DNA of 64,000 nt from Sacculina carcini (GCA_916048095.2 OU696588.1:5290001-5354000), one strand, 5' to 3'; positions 1-10,952 are shown, counted from the stretch's first letter. A program made the numbers and translations. The notes: a model not told the origin generated them from the sequence alone.

Positions 1-2
1 GG

Positions 3-3000
3 TGATGCGGGTCTGCTTCTGGTCTCCTGCGACGGTAGCGGCGCCGTGCCAACAGATGGCGGCGGCTGCACTTCGAGCGGCGGCTGTACCACGGGCGAGG
101 GTGTGTTGGCTGCTGGTCGCAGGTGTCTACGGTTGCGCCAGTAGAGACCGCCGTGAGGCAGGCGCACAGCGTACTGGCGGCGACGGCCAGTCATGGCGAC
201 CACGCCAGTCCGGTCCCAGCGACCGGATGTCGGGTCCTGGAGAGCCACCGTAGTGCCGGGCAGCAACGGCGGCAACACCTTAGCCGACCGGTTGTATTGG
301 GCGACCCGCTTGTTGCGCAAGCTCGCCGCTCGCCGGTCGCACTCAGCGGTGGGCGGCTGCCACTCCGGCAGAAACGAGCGTGGATGCGCGGGAACGGCGG
401 ACGACACGGGGCGGCCGTACAAAAGCTGCGCGGGGGAGCGACCATCGGCACCCGGCGCGTTGCACAGCTCCAACAGACCGGCGACAAAGGCGTCTGTGTC
501 GATGTTCCCGTCGTGCGCCGCCTTCTGAATGAGCCGCTTCACCCGTTTCACGGCGGACTCAGCGTGCCCATTGGAAGACGGGAAGTGCGGACTGGAGACA
601 CGATGGCGTATGTGCCAAAGTCGCAGAAATTCGGCCGTGTGGCGCGCCGTGAACTGTGGACCGCCGTCTGACGACAGTATGGTCGGAACCCCCGTCATGG
701 CGAACACGTGTCGTAGCATCTTCACCAGCTGATGAGCCGAGGTGTCACGGCCACAGTCGAACACCAGTGGCCAGTTGGAGAACCGGTCCGCGTACACGAG
801 GTAGGTCTTCCCTGCGTGTTGGAAAAAATCCGCGGACACCGATTCGAAAGGACGTGTCGGGTGCGGTTCCGTCAGGTATGGCTCTTTTTGCTGGCTGACT
901 TTGTACTGCAGACATTTTCGGCACGATGCTACGGCAGTGGCGATTTCGTTGTTCAGGCCCGGCCAGAAGACAGTTTGCCGTGCGCGTTGCACAGTCCTGG
1001 CCTGCCCCTGGTGACCGTCGTGGAGCCGACGGAGGGTGTCCTTCCGCAAACACCTGGGCACAAGCAGGCGGCAGCCGACCAGGATCAGCCCATGGTCCGC
1101 AGTGAGCTGGTCGCGCACGCCCCAGAATGGGTGGAGACTGGCGGGCAGCAGATGTTTGTGCTGAGGGAAACCGCCCAGCACGTACGTCATCAATTGGCGA
1201 CACTCATCGTCGGCCAGAGATGCAGCTCGCACCGCCTCCAGGGTGGTGTCAATCGGTGACGTGCGATGACCCAGGTCGTCTGCGTCTGTGAACGCGTCCA
1301 GCGTCTGGACGAAGAATCCAGACGAGCACTCGTCAACGTCAGCGTCAGCATCAGCAGGCTGGGAAGGTGCGCGCGACAGAGCGTCGGCGATGTTGTGCTT
1401 TGCACCCGGTCTCCAGCTAGCGACAAAAGTCAAGTGCAGCAGACGCTGTCGCATACGTTGCAGGCGCGGGTTGGAGATGTCTCCGAGTGCCTTCTCGTTC
1501 AGTATCGGAACGAGAGGCTTGTGATCGGTGACCACACTGAACGTGGGGAGGCCAGCCAGATACTGATGGCATTTCTGACATGCCCACACAACTGCCAGCA
1601 TCTCCAGCTCACACACAGCATACCTGCTTTCGGTGTCGGACACAAATCGCGACCCACACTGGATCAGCTGCCAACGGCCTTGATCATCCCGCTGGCGAAG
1701 AACGAATCCAAGACCTTTCTCACGTGCTGCATCCGTCTCCAGCATTGTGGGCCGCGTTGGGTCGAAGTGACCAAGCACAGGAGGGCTGGCCAACGCGCGC
1801 TTGACCGCCGTGAAAGCCGCATCGTGCTGTGTTGTCCACTGCCACTCAACGCCTTTGCGAAGCAGCTGGCGCAGGGGCTCAGCAGCGGAGGCGATGGAGT
1901 CCGAGAAGTCACCGAACTGGTTCGCCAAACCGAGAAAGGACCGCAGGGATGTAAGGTCCGTTGGTGCGGGAAATTCTGCGAGGGCTCGAATTTTCTTGTG
2001 GTCGACGGTGAATCCAGAGGCGTTGATGTGGAATCCACAGAAATTGGCGGAAGTGGCGGCGAACATAAATTTTTGCAGGTTCAACGTAACGCCGGCGTCG
2101 TCGAAGCGTTGTAGCAGCTGCCAGACTCGCTGCAGATGCTCGTCGTAGCTGGCGGTATACACCAGCACGTCGTCCACGATCTTGCAGGAGTCGGGTAGGC
2201 CAGACAAGGCGACGTCGCCGCGTCGGTTGAACTCGTCGCCGCTGGAGACCAGGCCCATAGGCGCGCGACAGAACCTGAATCGGCCCCACGGGGTGATGAA
2301 GGTGGTGAGGTCTCGGTGCTCGCGCCGCAAGGGCACCTGAAAGTACCCTTGTAATGCGTCCACCTGGGTGAACCACCGATTGCCGAGGCCCATACTGCTG
2401 ACAGCCTCCACAGGCGAGCGAACCGGATGTGTAGGCCGGCGAACGAAGCGGTTGAGGCGTGTGAAGTCCACCGTGAGCCGACAGCCGTTTGGCGTGCCGT
2501 CTGCCTTGCGCTTGCCGACAACGACGATGGGTGAGCACCAATCTGTCGGGTGGGAGACCGGCTCGATTACGCCCTGCTGCTGAAGCAGCTCCAGCTGCTG
2601 TTGTGCCTGGGCGCGATGACAGAACGGCACGGAGCGGGGAGCCGTCACGTTGTACGGCACCGCGTCATCGCGCAGATCGATCCGCATTGCCCCGCCTTTC
2701 ATCTCCCGGAGAGGACCGTCCGTGGAGAACACACGAGGGAAGGCCGCTATAAGCTGCTCGCTGTGCGCACGACGGTCCGCCGCTGTTGGCTGAGCTGTGT
2801 TGGTCCAGCGCGGGCATTGTTGAACGGCTGCTGGTCCAGCGGCCACCTGCTGCAGGTGCTGTTCGCGAGACATCTGCCGAGGGAACGCCCGGTGCAGTAG
2901 ACGCAGCTCCACTGCGTCTCGCCAGCAGAGCAGAGCACAGCGCACTGACGGCACCACGTACAGAGTGGAGCGGCAGGATGCATCACCGAGTCGCAAGACT

Positions 3001-4229
3001 GCCTCGCACGTGCCCAGACACAGCAGCAACTGACCGTTGGCAACACGCAGGCGCGACGACGGTGGGCGCAAGCTACTGGCGGCCACTCCGAGCTGCTTCG
3101 CAACCCCAGCGTCAATTACAGACACATCGGCGCCAGAGTCGCATCGCCACTTGATCTCGCGCGGCGCGCGGCCCTCTGCGGAAACGGCAATGTGAACGGC
3201 GGTTAAGCGCGTGTGTTTTTGGCCATCAACTACATCACCGATATACGGGCACATATCTAGTGTGTTCTCATCATCAACTTCATCGGCAACATCGGCGACG
3301 TCGCGGAGAAAATTATCTCTACGACGGCGGGTACCGAGCTGCGATGAGCGACAGACGCGCGAGTAATGCCCGCGTTTTCCACAGCGACGACACATGCTCT
3401 CCGCAGCGCGGCACGGTACTGTCTGGTGGTGCCCACCACAGCGGACACACGGGACGGAGTCATTGCTGTGCGCATGCGCGTTGCACATGCGCGGTTGCAG
3501 ATGGCTTACAGCGGCGACCTCTGCGCGGGGAGCAGAAGAATCAGCCACATCGGGTCCGGTGTTCCGCATGGCTGCAGCGTCCTGGCGGGCCGACTCAGCC
3601 GTTTGACATACCTGCGTTGCCTTTTTCAGCGTCAGGTCTTTGTGTGCGACCTGCAGGAGTTGGTGCAGGGCAGCAGAGTCGGCTGTCCCCATCACTAACT
3701 GATCGCGAAGACGCTCGTCGCGGCAGGCAGGGCAAAAATCGCAGCTGGCGGCAATTTCTCGCAGAGAGCGCAGAAATTCGCCCACATTCTCGCCGTCCCG
3801 CTGACGGCGGGTGAAAAATCGCCGGCGTTCCACAAGCACATTCTGCCGCGACTGCTGATGCTCCTCCAATAGGCGGATACAGGCGGGCAAATCAGCCGTC
3901 GCCGGCAGCGTCAGTGAGTGGCGGATGACGCGGCACCACTCGTCGTCCAGCAGTGTCGTGAGCAGCGCTTGCTGCTGGGCAGGGCTCAGGCTATCACTGC
4001 CTGACAGTGTGGTGTACGCCAGCACGCGCTCTTTCCAGGGGGTGAAGTCGGCTGCCGATGCGGCGTAGGCCAGACGGGCTGGTGGCTGACAATGAGCCAT
4101 GGTGTGTGGGGCGACTGCAGGCGAGCTGGCGGGGGCTGCCATTACAAGCTGCTGGCGAGCGAGCTGAGTCACCAACTCTGTGAGCTGGTCCAGCTTCTGC
4201 TGTTGTTCGTCTCGCAGCGGCTGCGCCAT
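3..4229 (-). CDS. Gypsy-type LTR retrotransposon gag-pol polyprotein, open at the window edge
   Basis: One minus-strand frame is open from ATG at 4229 to the left edge, at least 1409 codons with no stop. In order: a Gag region with two zinc knuckles near residues 255-290 (the second is CRRCGKRGHYSRVC, perfect CX2CX4HX4C); an aspartic protease with DSGADVSVID near 361; a reverse transcriptase with VDD in place of the usual YxDD near 685; RNase H with TDHKPL near 900; an integrase with an HHCC finger near 1070-1108 and a DDE triad near 1130 (SADFF), 1186 (SSDGG) and 1222 (AESAVKR); then a basic C-terminal region. This order is that of Ty3/Gypsy elements with Gag and Pol fused in one frame. The product would copy element RNA into DNA and integrate it. 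The 3' LTR is outside the window, and no 5' LTR or primer site is visible to the right of the ATG. The clean frame suggests a young copy. Confidence 0.93.
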   Translation of the reverse strand, partial: MAQPLRDEQQQKLDQLTELVTQLARQQLVMAAPASSPAVAPHTMAHCQPPARLAYAASAADFTPWKERVLAYTTLSGSDSLSPAQQQALLTTLLDDEWCRVIRHSLTLPATADLPACIRLLEEHQQSRQNVLVERRRFFTRRQRDGENVGEFLRSLREIAASCDFCPACRDERLRDQLVMGTADSAALHQLLQVAHKDLTLKKATQVCQTAESARQDAAAMRNTGPDVADSSAPRAEVAAVSHLQPRMCNAHAHSNDSVPCVRCGGHHQTVPCRAAESMCRRCGKRGHYSRVCRSSQLGTRRRRDNFLRDVADVADEVDDENTLDMCPYIGDVVDGQKHTRLTAVHIAVSAEGRAPREIKWRCDSGADVSVIDAGVAKQLGVAASSLRPPSSRLRVANGQLLLCLGTCEAVLRLGDASCRSTLYVVPSVRCALLCWRDAVELRLLHRAFPRQMSREQHLQQVAAGPAAVQQCPRWTNTAQPTAADRRAHSEQLIAAFPRVFSTDGPLREMKGGAMRIDLRDDAVPYNVTAPRSVPFCHRAQAQQQLELLQQQGVIEPVSHPTDWCSPIVVVGKRKADGTPNGCRLTVDFTRLNRFVRRPTHPVRSPVEAVSSMGLGNRWFTQVDALQGYFQVPLRREHRDLTTFITPWGRFRFCRAPMGLVSSGDEFNRRGDVALSGLPDSCKIVDDVLVYTASYDEHLQRVWQLLQRFDDAGVTLNLQKFMFAATSANFCGFHINASGFTVDHKKIRALAEFPAPTDLTSLRSFLGLANQFGDFSDSIASAAEPLRQLLRKGVEWQWTTQHDAAFTAVKRALASPPVLGHFDPTRPTMLETDAAREKGLGFVLRQRDDQGRWQLIQCGSRFVSDTESRYAVCELEMLAVVWACQKCHQYLAGLPTFSVVTDHKPLVPILNEKALGDISNPRLQRMRQRLLHLTFVASWRPGAKHNIADALSRAPSQPADADADVDECSSGFFVQTLDAFTDADDLGHRTSPIDTTLEAVRAASLADDECRQLMTYVLGGFPQHKHLLPASLHPFWGVRDQLTADHGLILVGCRLLVPRCLRKDTLRRLHDGHQGQARTVQRARQTVFWPGLNNEIATAVASCRKCLQYKVSQQKEPYLTEPHPTRPFESVSADFFQHAGKTYLVYADRFSNWPLVFDCGRDTSAHQLVKMLRHVFAMTGVPTILSSDGGPQFTARHTAEFLRLWHIRHRVSSPHFPSSNGHAESAVKRVKRLIQKAAHDGNIDTDAFVAGLLELCNAPGADGRSPAQLLYGRPVSSAVPAHPRSFLPEWQPPTAECDRRAASLRNKRVAQYNRSAKVLPPLLPGTTVALQDPTSGRWDRTGVVAMTGRRRQYAVRLPHGGLYWRNRRHLRPAANTPSPVVQPPLEVQPPPSVGTAPLPSQETRSRPAS

Positions 4230-4340
4230 GTACGATATATTATAGCACTCAACACAACAATAACAATAACAATACAACAACAATAGAATGATACAAGGCC
4301 ACGACACACACAAGACCTAGAATGCACATATCCGAATCTC
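4230..4340 (-). other. A/C-rich leader between Gypsy ATG and hAT remains
   Basis: A short stretch rich in CAA/TAACAA units precedes the Gypsy ATG on the minus strand. A normal 5' LTR with a TGG-starting primer site is not visible, so the 5' end of the Gypsy copy is either deleted or very unusual. Nothing else is recognised here. Confidence 0.4.
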
Positions 4341-4345
4341 ACAAA

Positions 4346-6110
4346 CTAAACAGCAAAAAATTGAGATTTGTGAAACTGATGTTTGGCTTTCAAGATATCA
4401 TCAATGTTTGGTTTGGAATTGCTGCATCCAATTAAGAGAATTGCTTTCAAATGTTCATCAGTCAATCTCATTCGACGTGTTGACTTCACATACTTCATTT
4501 TTGAAAATGTTCGCTCACAGACATACGTTGTTCCAAACACTGATGCCATACCAGCGGCAAATTTCTTCAATTTCAGAAACTCAGGATCAGGTAAGATCAG
4601 GTATCTCTTTCAACAAGTCATTTGCTTGCAAATCAATGAGCTCCAACTGTAGGTCAACTGGCACATCGTCAAGGTTACAATCAAACGGATTCTGGAACAG
4701 AAGAATGTCACTCTCAGTTCTGTCGAGATCTGAAAATATCTCCAAAAAATGCTTCTTCAAGTCACGAATAATTTTTTTGGGAAAATCGAGGTTGACATCT
4801 TCAGCGATTGAAGCGCAAAACTATCTGAAACAGTGAAAATGAGAGAAGTTTTCCCTTCCAGTTGTGCTTCAAGCAATGACAGCTTTCTCCGAAATCTTTT
4901 GATGATTATGTAGAGATCACAGATGAGGTTATCCTTTCCCTGAAATTTCAAGTTCAGTTCATTCATGTGGGGTGTGATGTCGACCAAAAAAGACAACTTT
5001 GACAGCCAGATAGGATCTGACAGCTGTGGATCGGCTCTATCGTTTTCAGTGAGAAAAACATCTATTTCGTTTCGGAGCTTGTAAAAACGGAACATGACTT
5101 TACCACAGCTGAACCATCTCACTGCTATGTAATAAGACAAGTCACAGAAATCAGAATGAATTTCTTCAAGAAAAGCCTGGAACTGACGGTGATTGAGTGC
5201 ATGTCCCCGAATGAAGTTCACAGCAGAAACGACTGGTTTCAGTACACAAGAAATATCTAAGGCTTTCCACAGAGTGCTTGCCGATGTATGATGCAGTGTA
5301 TGAACAGAGCGCCTGGAATTTGAAGATCTTCCAACTGAGTCCTGATCTGCCTCACCAGACCCTTCCTCCCTCCAGCCATGTTTTTACCTCCATCAACTGC
5401 AACACCTCGAAGCTGATTCCACTGAAGGTTATAGTCTTGCAAAGTTTTCTGCACTTCCATGAAAATGTCTCTTCTAGTTGTTGTTCCATGCATGCTGCAA
5501 ACGGATGCCAACTCTTCTGTTATCTGAAAGTCCAAATTGACACCACGAATGAACACGAGAAGTTGTGACGTACTCGAGATATCAGTGGACTCATCCAGAG
5601 CCAGAAAATACCACAAGAAGTTTCTACCTTTCTCACGTATATGTAGCTCTATGTTCTCTCCAAGTTCTTCTGTTCTCCGCACAACTGAACTTGTCGAAAG
5701 GCTGATACTTCCAAACAAATCGGCTTTGTCAGGACACAAGTCATTTGCTGCTTCCATCATACACGCTTTGACGAAGTTGCCATCAGTAAACGGTTTTCCT
5801 CGGACTGCCATCTTATGCACTATTTTCTAACTTATACGAGTGACAGATTCATTTTCAGCTAACTTTCTCGTGAAGAGGTTTCTTTGAGCTTCTAAACCAC
5901 GATGGACTCATATTACTCAGAGCGTAAATTTCCAGCAAACTTTGAATATGTTGATAGATGTTTTGTTTCATAGTGACGCCTAATATTGTACTCTTTCAAA
6001 ACGGCAACATTTTCGCTACATATCACACAACTAGCTTTCTGGTCCTTTGTTTCCACAAAGAAGTACTTTACTCCCCATTCTTCATTGAAAACGCAACACT
6101 CGGCGTCCAC
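4346..6110 (-). pseudogene. hAT transposase, Charlie/GTF2IRD2-like, frameshifted
   Basis: Four minus-strand blocks in three frames together give a hAT transposase. 6110-5913 is a BED-like zinc finger (C..C followed by RRHYETKH). 5820-5257 is the start of the RNase H-like catalytic region, with ALDESTD, VAVDGGKNMAG and an IHCIIHRQALCGK segment. 5221-4757 is the middle region, with VRWFSCGKV. 4570-4346 is the C-terminal dimerisation region, with GTTYVCERTFSKMK and RMRLTDEHLKAI. At least two frameshifts and gaps separate the blocks (near 5830-5910 and 5221-5257, with further loss at 4570-4757), so no functional protein is possible. The closest family by eye is the hAT group that gave rise to GTF2IRD2- and SCAND3-type host genes. 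A matching hAT end lies at 6737. Confidence 0.85.
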
Positions 6111-6240
6111 TTTTCTTTTCTATAATGAAGCCATAATGAAGGGTGAAGAAAATGGGATCTGAAAATGAAAAAGAAATTGAATTAGAAACATAATTAATAC
6201 CCTATTGAAACATAAGTAAAGCAGAAGATTCAGGGGTCAC

Positions 6241-6288
6241 TGCACAATGTGGCAAAAATTCATTGTGAACAATTTGCCACACTGTGCA
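6241..6288. repeat. Inverted repeat (hairpin)
   Basis: Arms TGCACAATGTGGCAAA (6241-6256) and TTTGCCACACTGTGCA (6273-6288) pair with one mismatch around a 16-nt spacer. It lies in the 5' non-coding part of the hAT element. The rest of 6111-6640 shows no gene. Confidence 0.7.
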
Positions 6289-6639
6289 CTGGTGAAGCTA
6301 CGGCTCACGAAAGGTACATATAAAGCTTATAGGTACATTTAGTAATAGAATATATCACATAATAAGGTGAGGTGAATAACACGAGGCTTCTATAGCATAG
6401 TTATACTATGTTTGTTACTTTATGACCTCTAATCACACTTGTAGTCCACTTACCTATCACTGTCAAACAAAGAAATCCTTGTTACATACCTATAAAATGG
6501 ATGACAGGCAAAAAGAAGTAAATATTACTGGAGCGTCGGACCTGTGTTGACAGCCGGACTCATCTAGGGATGGGAAAGATGCGTGTTTGTGTGTGTAGCC
6601 ATGGAAACCATGGTGATGTCAGAGCGTAGGCGGAGGTAC

Positions 6640-6737
6640 CACGAGCCGAGGAAGGACGTCAGTTCACCGTCGACGGGCCTGGTGAATTGACGTCGCGGGC
6701 CGGATTCGGCCCGCGGGCCGTAGTTTGGTGACCCCTG
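6640..6737 (-). mobile_element. hAT (Charlie-like) terminal end
   Basis: Read on the minus strand from 6737, the sequence starts CAGGGGTCACCAAACTACGG and continues into a GC-rich CCCGCGGGCC block. This closely resembles the ends of Charlie-type hAT elements. It lies just outside the transposase remains at 4346-6110 and fits as their 5' end. The element interrupts LINE sequence at the active-site region of the next feature. The other end and the matching 8-bp target duplication (expected CCCTAGAC) were not found, so the left end has probably been lost. Confidence 0.7.
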
Positions 6738-6745
6738 CCCTAGAC

Positions 6746-7437
6746 ATATCATCTATGTATACCAAGAACATTATTGGTCCCAACACCGATCCCTGGGGCA
6801 CACCACTCGTTACTGGACCCCACTCAGACATTTCCCCTCTGACTACCGTCCGCACCCTCCTATCAGACAAATAATTCCTAACCCATTCCAACAATCTACC
6901 CTGTATACCTCCTAAATTTTCCAGCTTCCATAGCAATCTCTTATGTGTCACCGTATCAAAAGCCTTTTTTAAATTTAAATATACGCAATCCACCCAGCCG
7001 TTTCTCTCCTGTACCACATCTATCACCCTCGTATGAAAACTAAGCAGGTTAGTGACACACGACTTTCATTGTCAAAAACCATACTGACTATCACTAAGCT
7101 TGTTGTTTTCTTCAAGGAATTCAACCCACCTATCCTTAATAACATCTTCCCCGAGCTTGCACAGGACACTCGTTAAAGATACGGACCTGTAGTTTAGTGG
7201 CTCCTCGCTGTCTCCAGCCTTATAAATCGGTATAACATTCGCTGTTTTACACTGTGCTGGTACGTTTTCCTCTCGGAAACTACTCTGGATTATATTGTGC
7301 ACCGGTACGACCAATTCTTCTCTACAATCCTTCAAAATACTACGTGCTATACCACCCGGACCAATGGCTTTCCTAATCTCCAATCTATTTAGCCTATGCA
7401 AAACCTCTTCTAATTCAGTATCTACATATGATAAACC
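6746..7437 (-). pseudogene. LINE reverse transcriptase fragment (jockey/CR1-like)
   Basis: Minus-strand translation from 7437 gives the start of an RT domain (EIRKAIGPGGIARSILKDC, then NVIPIYKAGDSEEPLNYRSV). In another frame from 7026 it gives [30 protein letters not shown] and VYIDDM, which is the catalytic YxDD box. Sequence stops at the hAT end directly after that box. A frameshift near 7030-7070 and the loss of everything beyond the active site make this a dead copy. It sits in the intron downstream of GPCR exon 4, in the same orientation as that gene. Confidence 0.85.
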
Positions 7438-7530
7438 TGTGAGTGTGTATGTGTGTGCATGTGTGTATGTGTATATGGGTGCATGTGTGCATGCATGTGT
7501 GTGCATGCATGTGTGTGTGTGTGTTTGCAC
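7438..7530. repeat. GT-rich microsatellite
   Basis: Imperfect (GT)n with GCAT interruptions. On the GPCR gene strand it is CA-rich and begins about 15 nt past the exon 4 splice donor. Confidence 0.9.
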
Positions 7531-7545
7531 ATGTGATAAGTCCAC

Positions 7546-7674
7546 CTGACGGCAGCAGAGTAGAGCAGACAGGGCAGAGCGAACAGTGCAGCCAGGGTCC
7601 AGATGATAGCTATGCCGGCACAACAGTGCAGCAGACCTGGTCGCGGCTTCAGCGGGTACACAATGGCCAGGTAT
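7546..7674 (-). CDS. GPCR exon 4 (TM4)
   Basis: This is a 129-bp internal exon of a rhodopsin-family GPCR on the minus strand. The acceptor is TGCTATAG|ATACC (exon starts at 7674) and the donor is GTCAG|GTGGAC (exon ends at 7546). It encodes 42 whole codons starting YLAIVYPLKPR, which is the second intracellular loop following the E/DRY motif, then TM4 with the conserved tryptophan in AIIWTLAALFALP. The exon enters and leaves in phase 2. Its first base completes AG|A (Arg) from exon 3, giving ...IERYLAIVYPLKPR across the junction. It is flanked by CA/TG repeats on both sides. Exons for TM5-TM7 were not found to the left and are expected beyond the window. The sequence most resembles tachykinin-type neuropeptide receptors, but the ligand is not determined. 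Confidence 0.85.
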
Positions 7675-8256
7675 CTATAGCAACAGCGCACATACAATAC
7701 CATCAGGTAACGTCCACACTCACACACACACTCACACACACACACACATCCTGCTGAATATACATTGTATATTTGCGAATGTATGCACGTTCAAAGTTTC
7801 CAATGATCTATACTCAATTAATCCTTGTATATTGAATTAAAGTATCGTGTTTATGCGTTTGTGTAAGTCCAACTGTTTTAATCTGCTTCTGATTTTTGCA
7901 CGTTTTAACTGCATGAATTCAGTGCAAGTTCAGAGTTCGTCTTGTCCTCCATACAATTGTCATATCGATCGATATCAATTGTCATGTCAATTGTCATAAC
8001 GATTCTCTTATATTTGCGTTTGTTTAGACATACTGTGATGCGTAACCATGGAAGCCACAGACATGGTGTGTGGTGGAGCCAGGCAACCAGTCATAATGTG
8101 TCGTGTAACCATGGAAACCAAAATGTGTGTCGTGGACATTCGCTGCGATGGCTTCGTGATTAGAAATTTATCTGTATGCTTTCAACGTACATTATTGATG
8201 TGTGTATGTGTGTGTTCTTACTAGTTGTTCTTACTAGTTGTCTTCGCAGGAATGAG
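7675..8256. other. Intron 3 start: CA repeats, no gene seen
   Basis: Contains a CA-rich run at about 7718-7752 directly upstream (gene sense) of the exon 4 acceptor, then AT-rich sequence with short palindromes around 7960-8000. No coding or transposon match was recognised up to the LINE that ends at 8257. Confidence 0.6.
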
Positions 8257-9697
8257 TCAGAGGCTCGTGACTCCCGCCTTCAAGTTGTCATATGTCTTCT
8301 TAAACAGTTGTGTCGTTGGCTGTTGTACTATGTCGCTTGGCAACCTATTCCATCTATCTACTGCTCTATTTGGGAAACTATATTTTTGGATGTCCTTTTT
8401 AATCCTGCGTTTTTGTAGGCCAAAACTGTGATTCCTATTAGATTTTGAGAATTGAAACAACTTCTGATTTTCCATTTTATCCTTCCCTGTAAGACATCTA
8501 TAAACTGAGATTAAATCCCCTCTAACTCTCCTTTCTTCTAGCGTTGTCAAACCTAACTTTTTTAGTCTGTGGAAATATGCCAAATTTTTTATGCTTCCCC
8601 AAATTTTTGGGGCTGATTTCTGTACCTTCTCCAGTTTTTTAATATGTTTTTGTAAATGTGGACTCCAAACAATTTCTGCATATTCCAATGTTGGCCGAAT
8701 GGTGGATGAAATCAATTTCGCTAGTATCCCCTCATCAATATACGAAAATGCTGCTTTTATGTTCGCTATCTTGTTATTCGCTTTCTTGACTATATTTGAA
8801 ATGTGACTTTCTGGTGAAAGGCTGCTGTGAACTATTATTCCGAGGTCTTTCTCTTTGGAGACGTCGTTTAGCTCAATATCATTTAACTTGTACCTCCAGA
8901 AAGGCCGTTCTTGCCCTCTTCCAAAGCGTATAACATGACATTTTTCGACATTTAATGGCATTTGCCAATTTGTACTCCAGCTTGAAAGTTCTTCCAAACC
9001 TTTTTGCAATGTCTGACAATATTCAATGCAGGACACATTTGTTTGTAGTTTAATATCATCTGCAAACAAGTTCATATACACGCCACTCGGAACGGTTTTT
9101 TCAATATCATTAATATATATCATGAAGAAGATTGGTGCGAGCACAGTGCCCTGAGGCACACCACTTTTCACTTTCCGCCAAGACGAGAAATGTCCTCTGA
9201 GACACGTTCTCATTCGTCTATTTTTCAAAAAGTCTCCCATCCATGTTTCCAGTTCCTCGTTGATTCCTCCGATGGTCCTCAACTTGTAGAGTAATTTATC
9301 GTGAGGGACCTTGTCGAATGCTTTTTCAAAATCTATGTAAACAGCATCTGTCCACTGTCCTCTTTACTGTATATTCTCAGTAATACGACTGTAAAAACTG
9401 ACAAGATTTGCTGCTGTAGATGTATTACTTCTAAATCCGAATTGACTTTGAGTAATCATTTGGTTGCTTTCCAGATAATTGACCCACTGTTTTTTTATAA
9501 TTTTTTTCCATAATTTTGCATGCGACACTGGTCAGCGAGATCGGTCTATAATTTTTCGGATCTTCATCGTTGCCCTTTTTGAGCAGCGGTGTAACGTTGG
9601 CTCCTTTCCATAGTGTTGGCAATTTGCCATTTCTTATTGAGTTTTCCATAATTATTTTCAAAGGCTTGCGTAGTGTTTCGGCGCATTCTTTCAGCAC
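8257..9697 (-). pseudogene. LINE reverse transcriptase (jockey/CR1-like), near-intact RT core
   Basis: The minus strand carries a long RT. 9697-9431 has NVTPLLKKGNDEDPKNYRPI, and the frame open to 8257 has AVYIDFEKAFDKVPHDKL, KSGVPQGTVLAP and the catalytic LFADD box. A thumb and C-terminal region follow, ending with RAVDRWNRLPSDIVQQ. An in-frame stop near 9370 and a frameshift near 9430-9470 break the N-terminal part. The endonuclease domain and a clear 3' tail are not seen. This is a 5'-truncated LINE in GPCR intron 3. It is a different copy from the one at 6746-7437, although related. Confidence 0.88.
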
Positions 9698-9828
9698 ATA
9701 GCTCGCTATGTCATCATGTCATGTGTGTGTCATGTGTATGTGTGATGTGTGTGTGTGTGTGTGATGTTTTCTTTTTAAATTCACTTTCAATATAGTTTTG
9801 TGCTGGTTGAAAAAGCCTGGTGTATGAG

Positions 9829-10952
9829 TAGAGTTGGGAATCTTATGTGATAATTTTTGGCGTTTTATGTTTTTAATATGTAAAGAAAAATGTCAAAATA
9901 AGTTATCAAAATCGCCAAATTACATTTTTCAACTTTAACATAATATGTGATTTTTTGACTCTTTTGTAGTAATTTTGCATTTTAAGCATGTATCCAGCAA
10001 CATTCCATTGTGTAGCTATCCTTATAGAGGTGAAAATAGAATAATACGTGGCAACAATTTTACCTCGGCCCTTTTTATAATGGTAATGGTGCAGTGGCGG
10101 CGCCAGAATTTCTCCGGTGGGGGGTCTAAGGAAAAAGATACGGGGACCTGGCAAAACATGAGGTACTGCACTAGAAGTGTTCATGGTAGAGGTGTCATTT
10201 TGGTCTTTTGCTTCGAGACGCAATAATCTCATGGTTCGATTCTGCATGTATGTCTATATTTAATGTTATTTAAGTGAGCAGCCGATTTGTTGTGTTGCTC
10301 GAGCTGCGATTTGTGACTAGCGGACACGTTTTTCTCACATGCAACGTAACACATACTCTTACCACCAGACTTTTTTCATGGGATAATTCGATTTAACATT
10401 TAATTCCTTCAATAACAACAACAACAACATACAACAAAACATGTATTTGATATAGCGCTCTAATTATCATAGGCGCCCTTTGAGCGTGACAATATAGACG
10501 CTATCTGAGCAATTTTGGAGGAATAATCCCCGAAAATATAAATATGAATTGCATGTATGTATAATTCTACCTCCCCAAAAAACAATGTCACGTGCACCTA
10601 GCTTGGATCGATTTGGTCTGCAAAGCGAGTTATTGCAGACCATCTGAAACCAGTTGCCACGTTGTCGGACTTGAGAATATATCAGGAACGTTGCTATATA
10701 TCCATTGATAACGTTGATAGCATTGATATTGTACCTATATGCCGTGTTCGAGTGTATCATAACATGTTGAATGCGATATCTGCGTAATTACAATTATTAA
10801 CATAGCTAACAATTATTAATTCCAGGTGCAGCCCATATAATTATATACTTGGACAACATTTTTCAGTGAAAATGGCATTTTATGTTTTTTGTGCTTTAAA
10901 ATGACATTTTATATGAAATTGTTTTTGTGATCACAAAAAATTCCAAACTCTA
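9829..10952. mobile_element. Non-autonomous hAT-like element with perfect 8-bp target duplication
   Basis: The left end starts TAGAGTTGGGAATCTTATGTG and the right end is its imperfect inverse (AAAAAATTCCAAACTCTA). The element is flanked by TGTATGAG on both sides (9821-9828 and 10953-10960). An 8-bp duplication with TA-starting termini is the hAT signature. No transposase is present. The element carries an inserted SINE-like unit (10411-10680). Its right ~290 bp has a second copy at 18585-18881, so it belongs to a family. Confidence 0.85.
10411..10680 (-). repeat. SINE-like unit with L2-type tail
   Basis: In minus orientation it ends in GCGCTATATCAAATACATGT followed by GTTGTTGTTG, the 3' end shared by many LINE copies here. 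Upstream of the tail (10590-10680 on plus) is a block with CACCTAGCTTGGATCGA and TTGCCACGTTGTC. This block is repeated at 17050-17430, which shows it is a dispersed repeat. No protein is encoded. It sits inside the hAT element above. Confidence 0.6.

Noticed and set aside
1909..2541. Arg-rich minus-strand frames and plus-strand frames over 1-4200
   Set aside because: Shadows of the Gypsy gag-pol frame in other phases.
6231..6240. CAGGGGTCAC as the second end of the Charlie-like hAT
   Set aside because: Matches the first ten bases of the end at 6737 but is followed by an unrelated hairpin, and the flanking 8 bp do not match.
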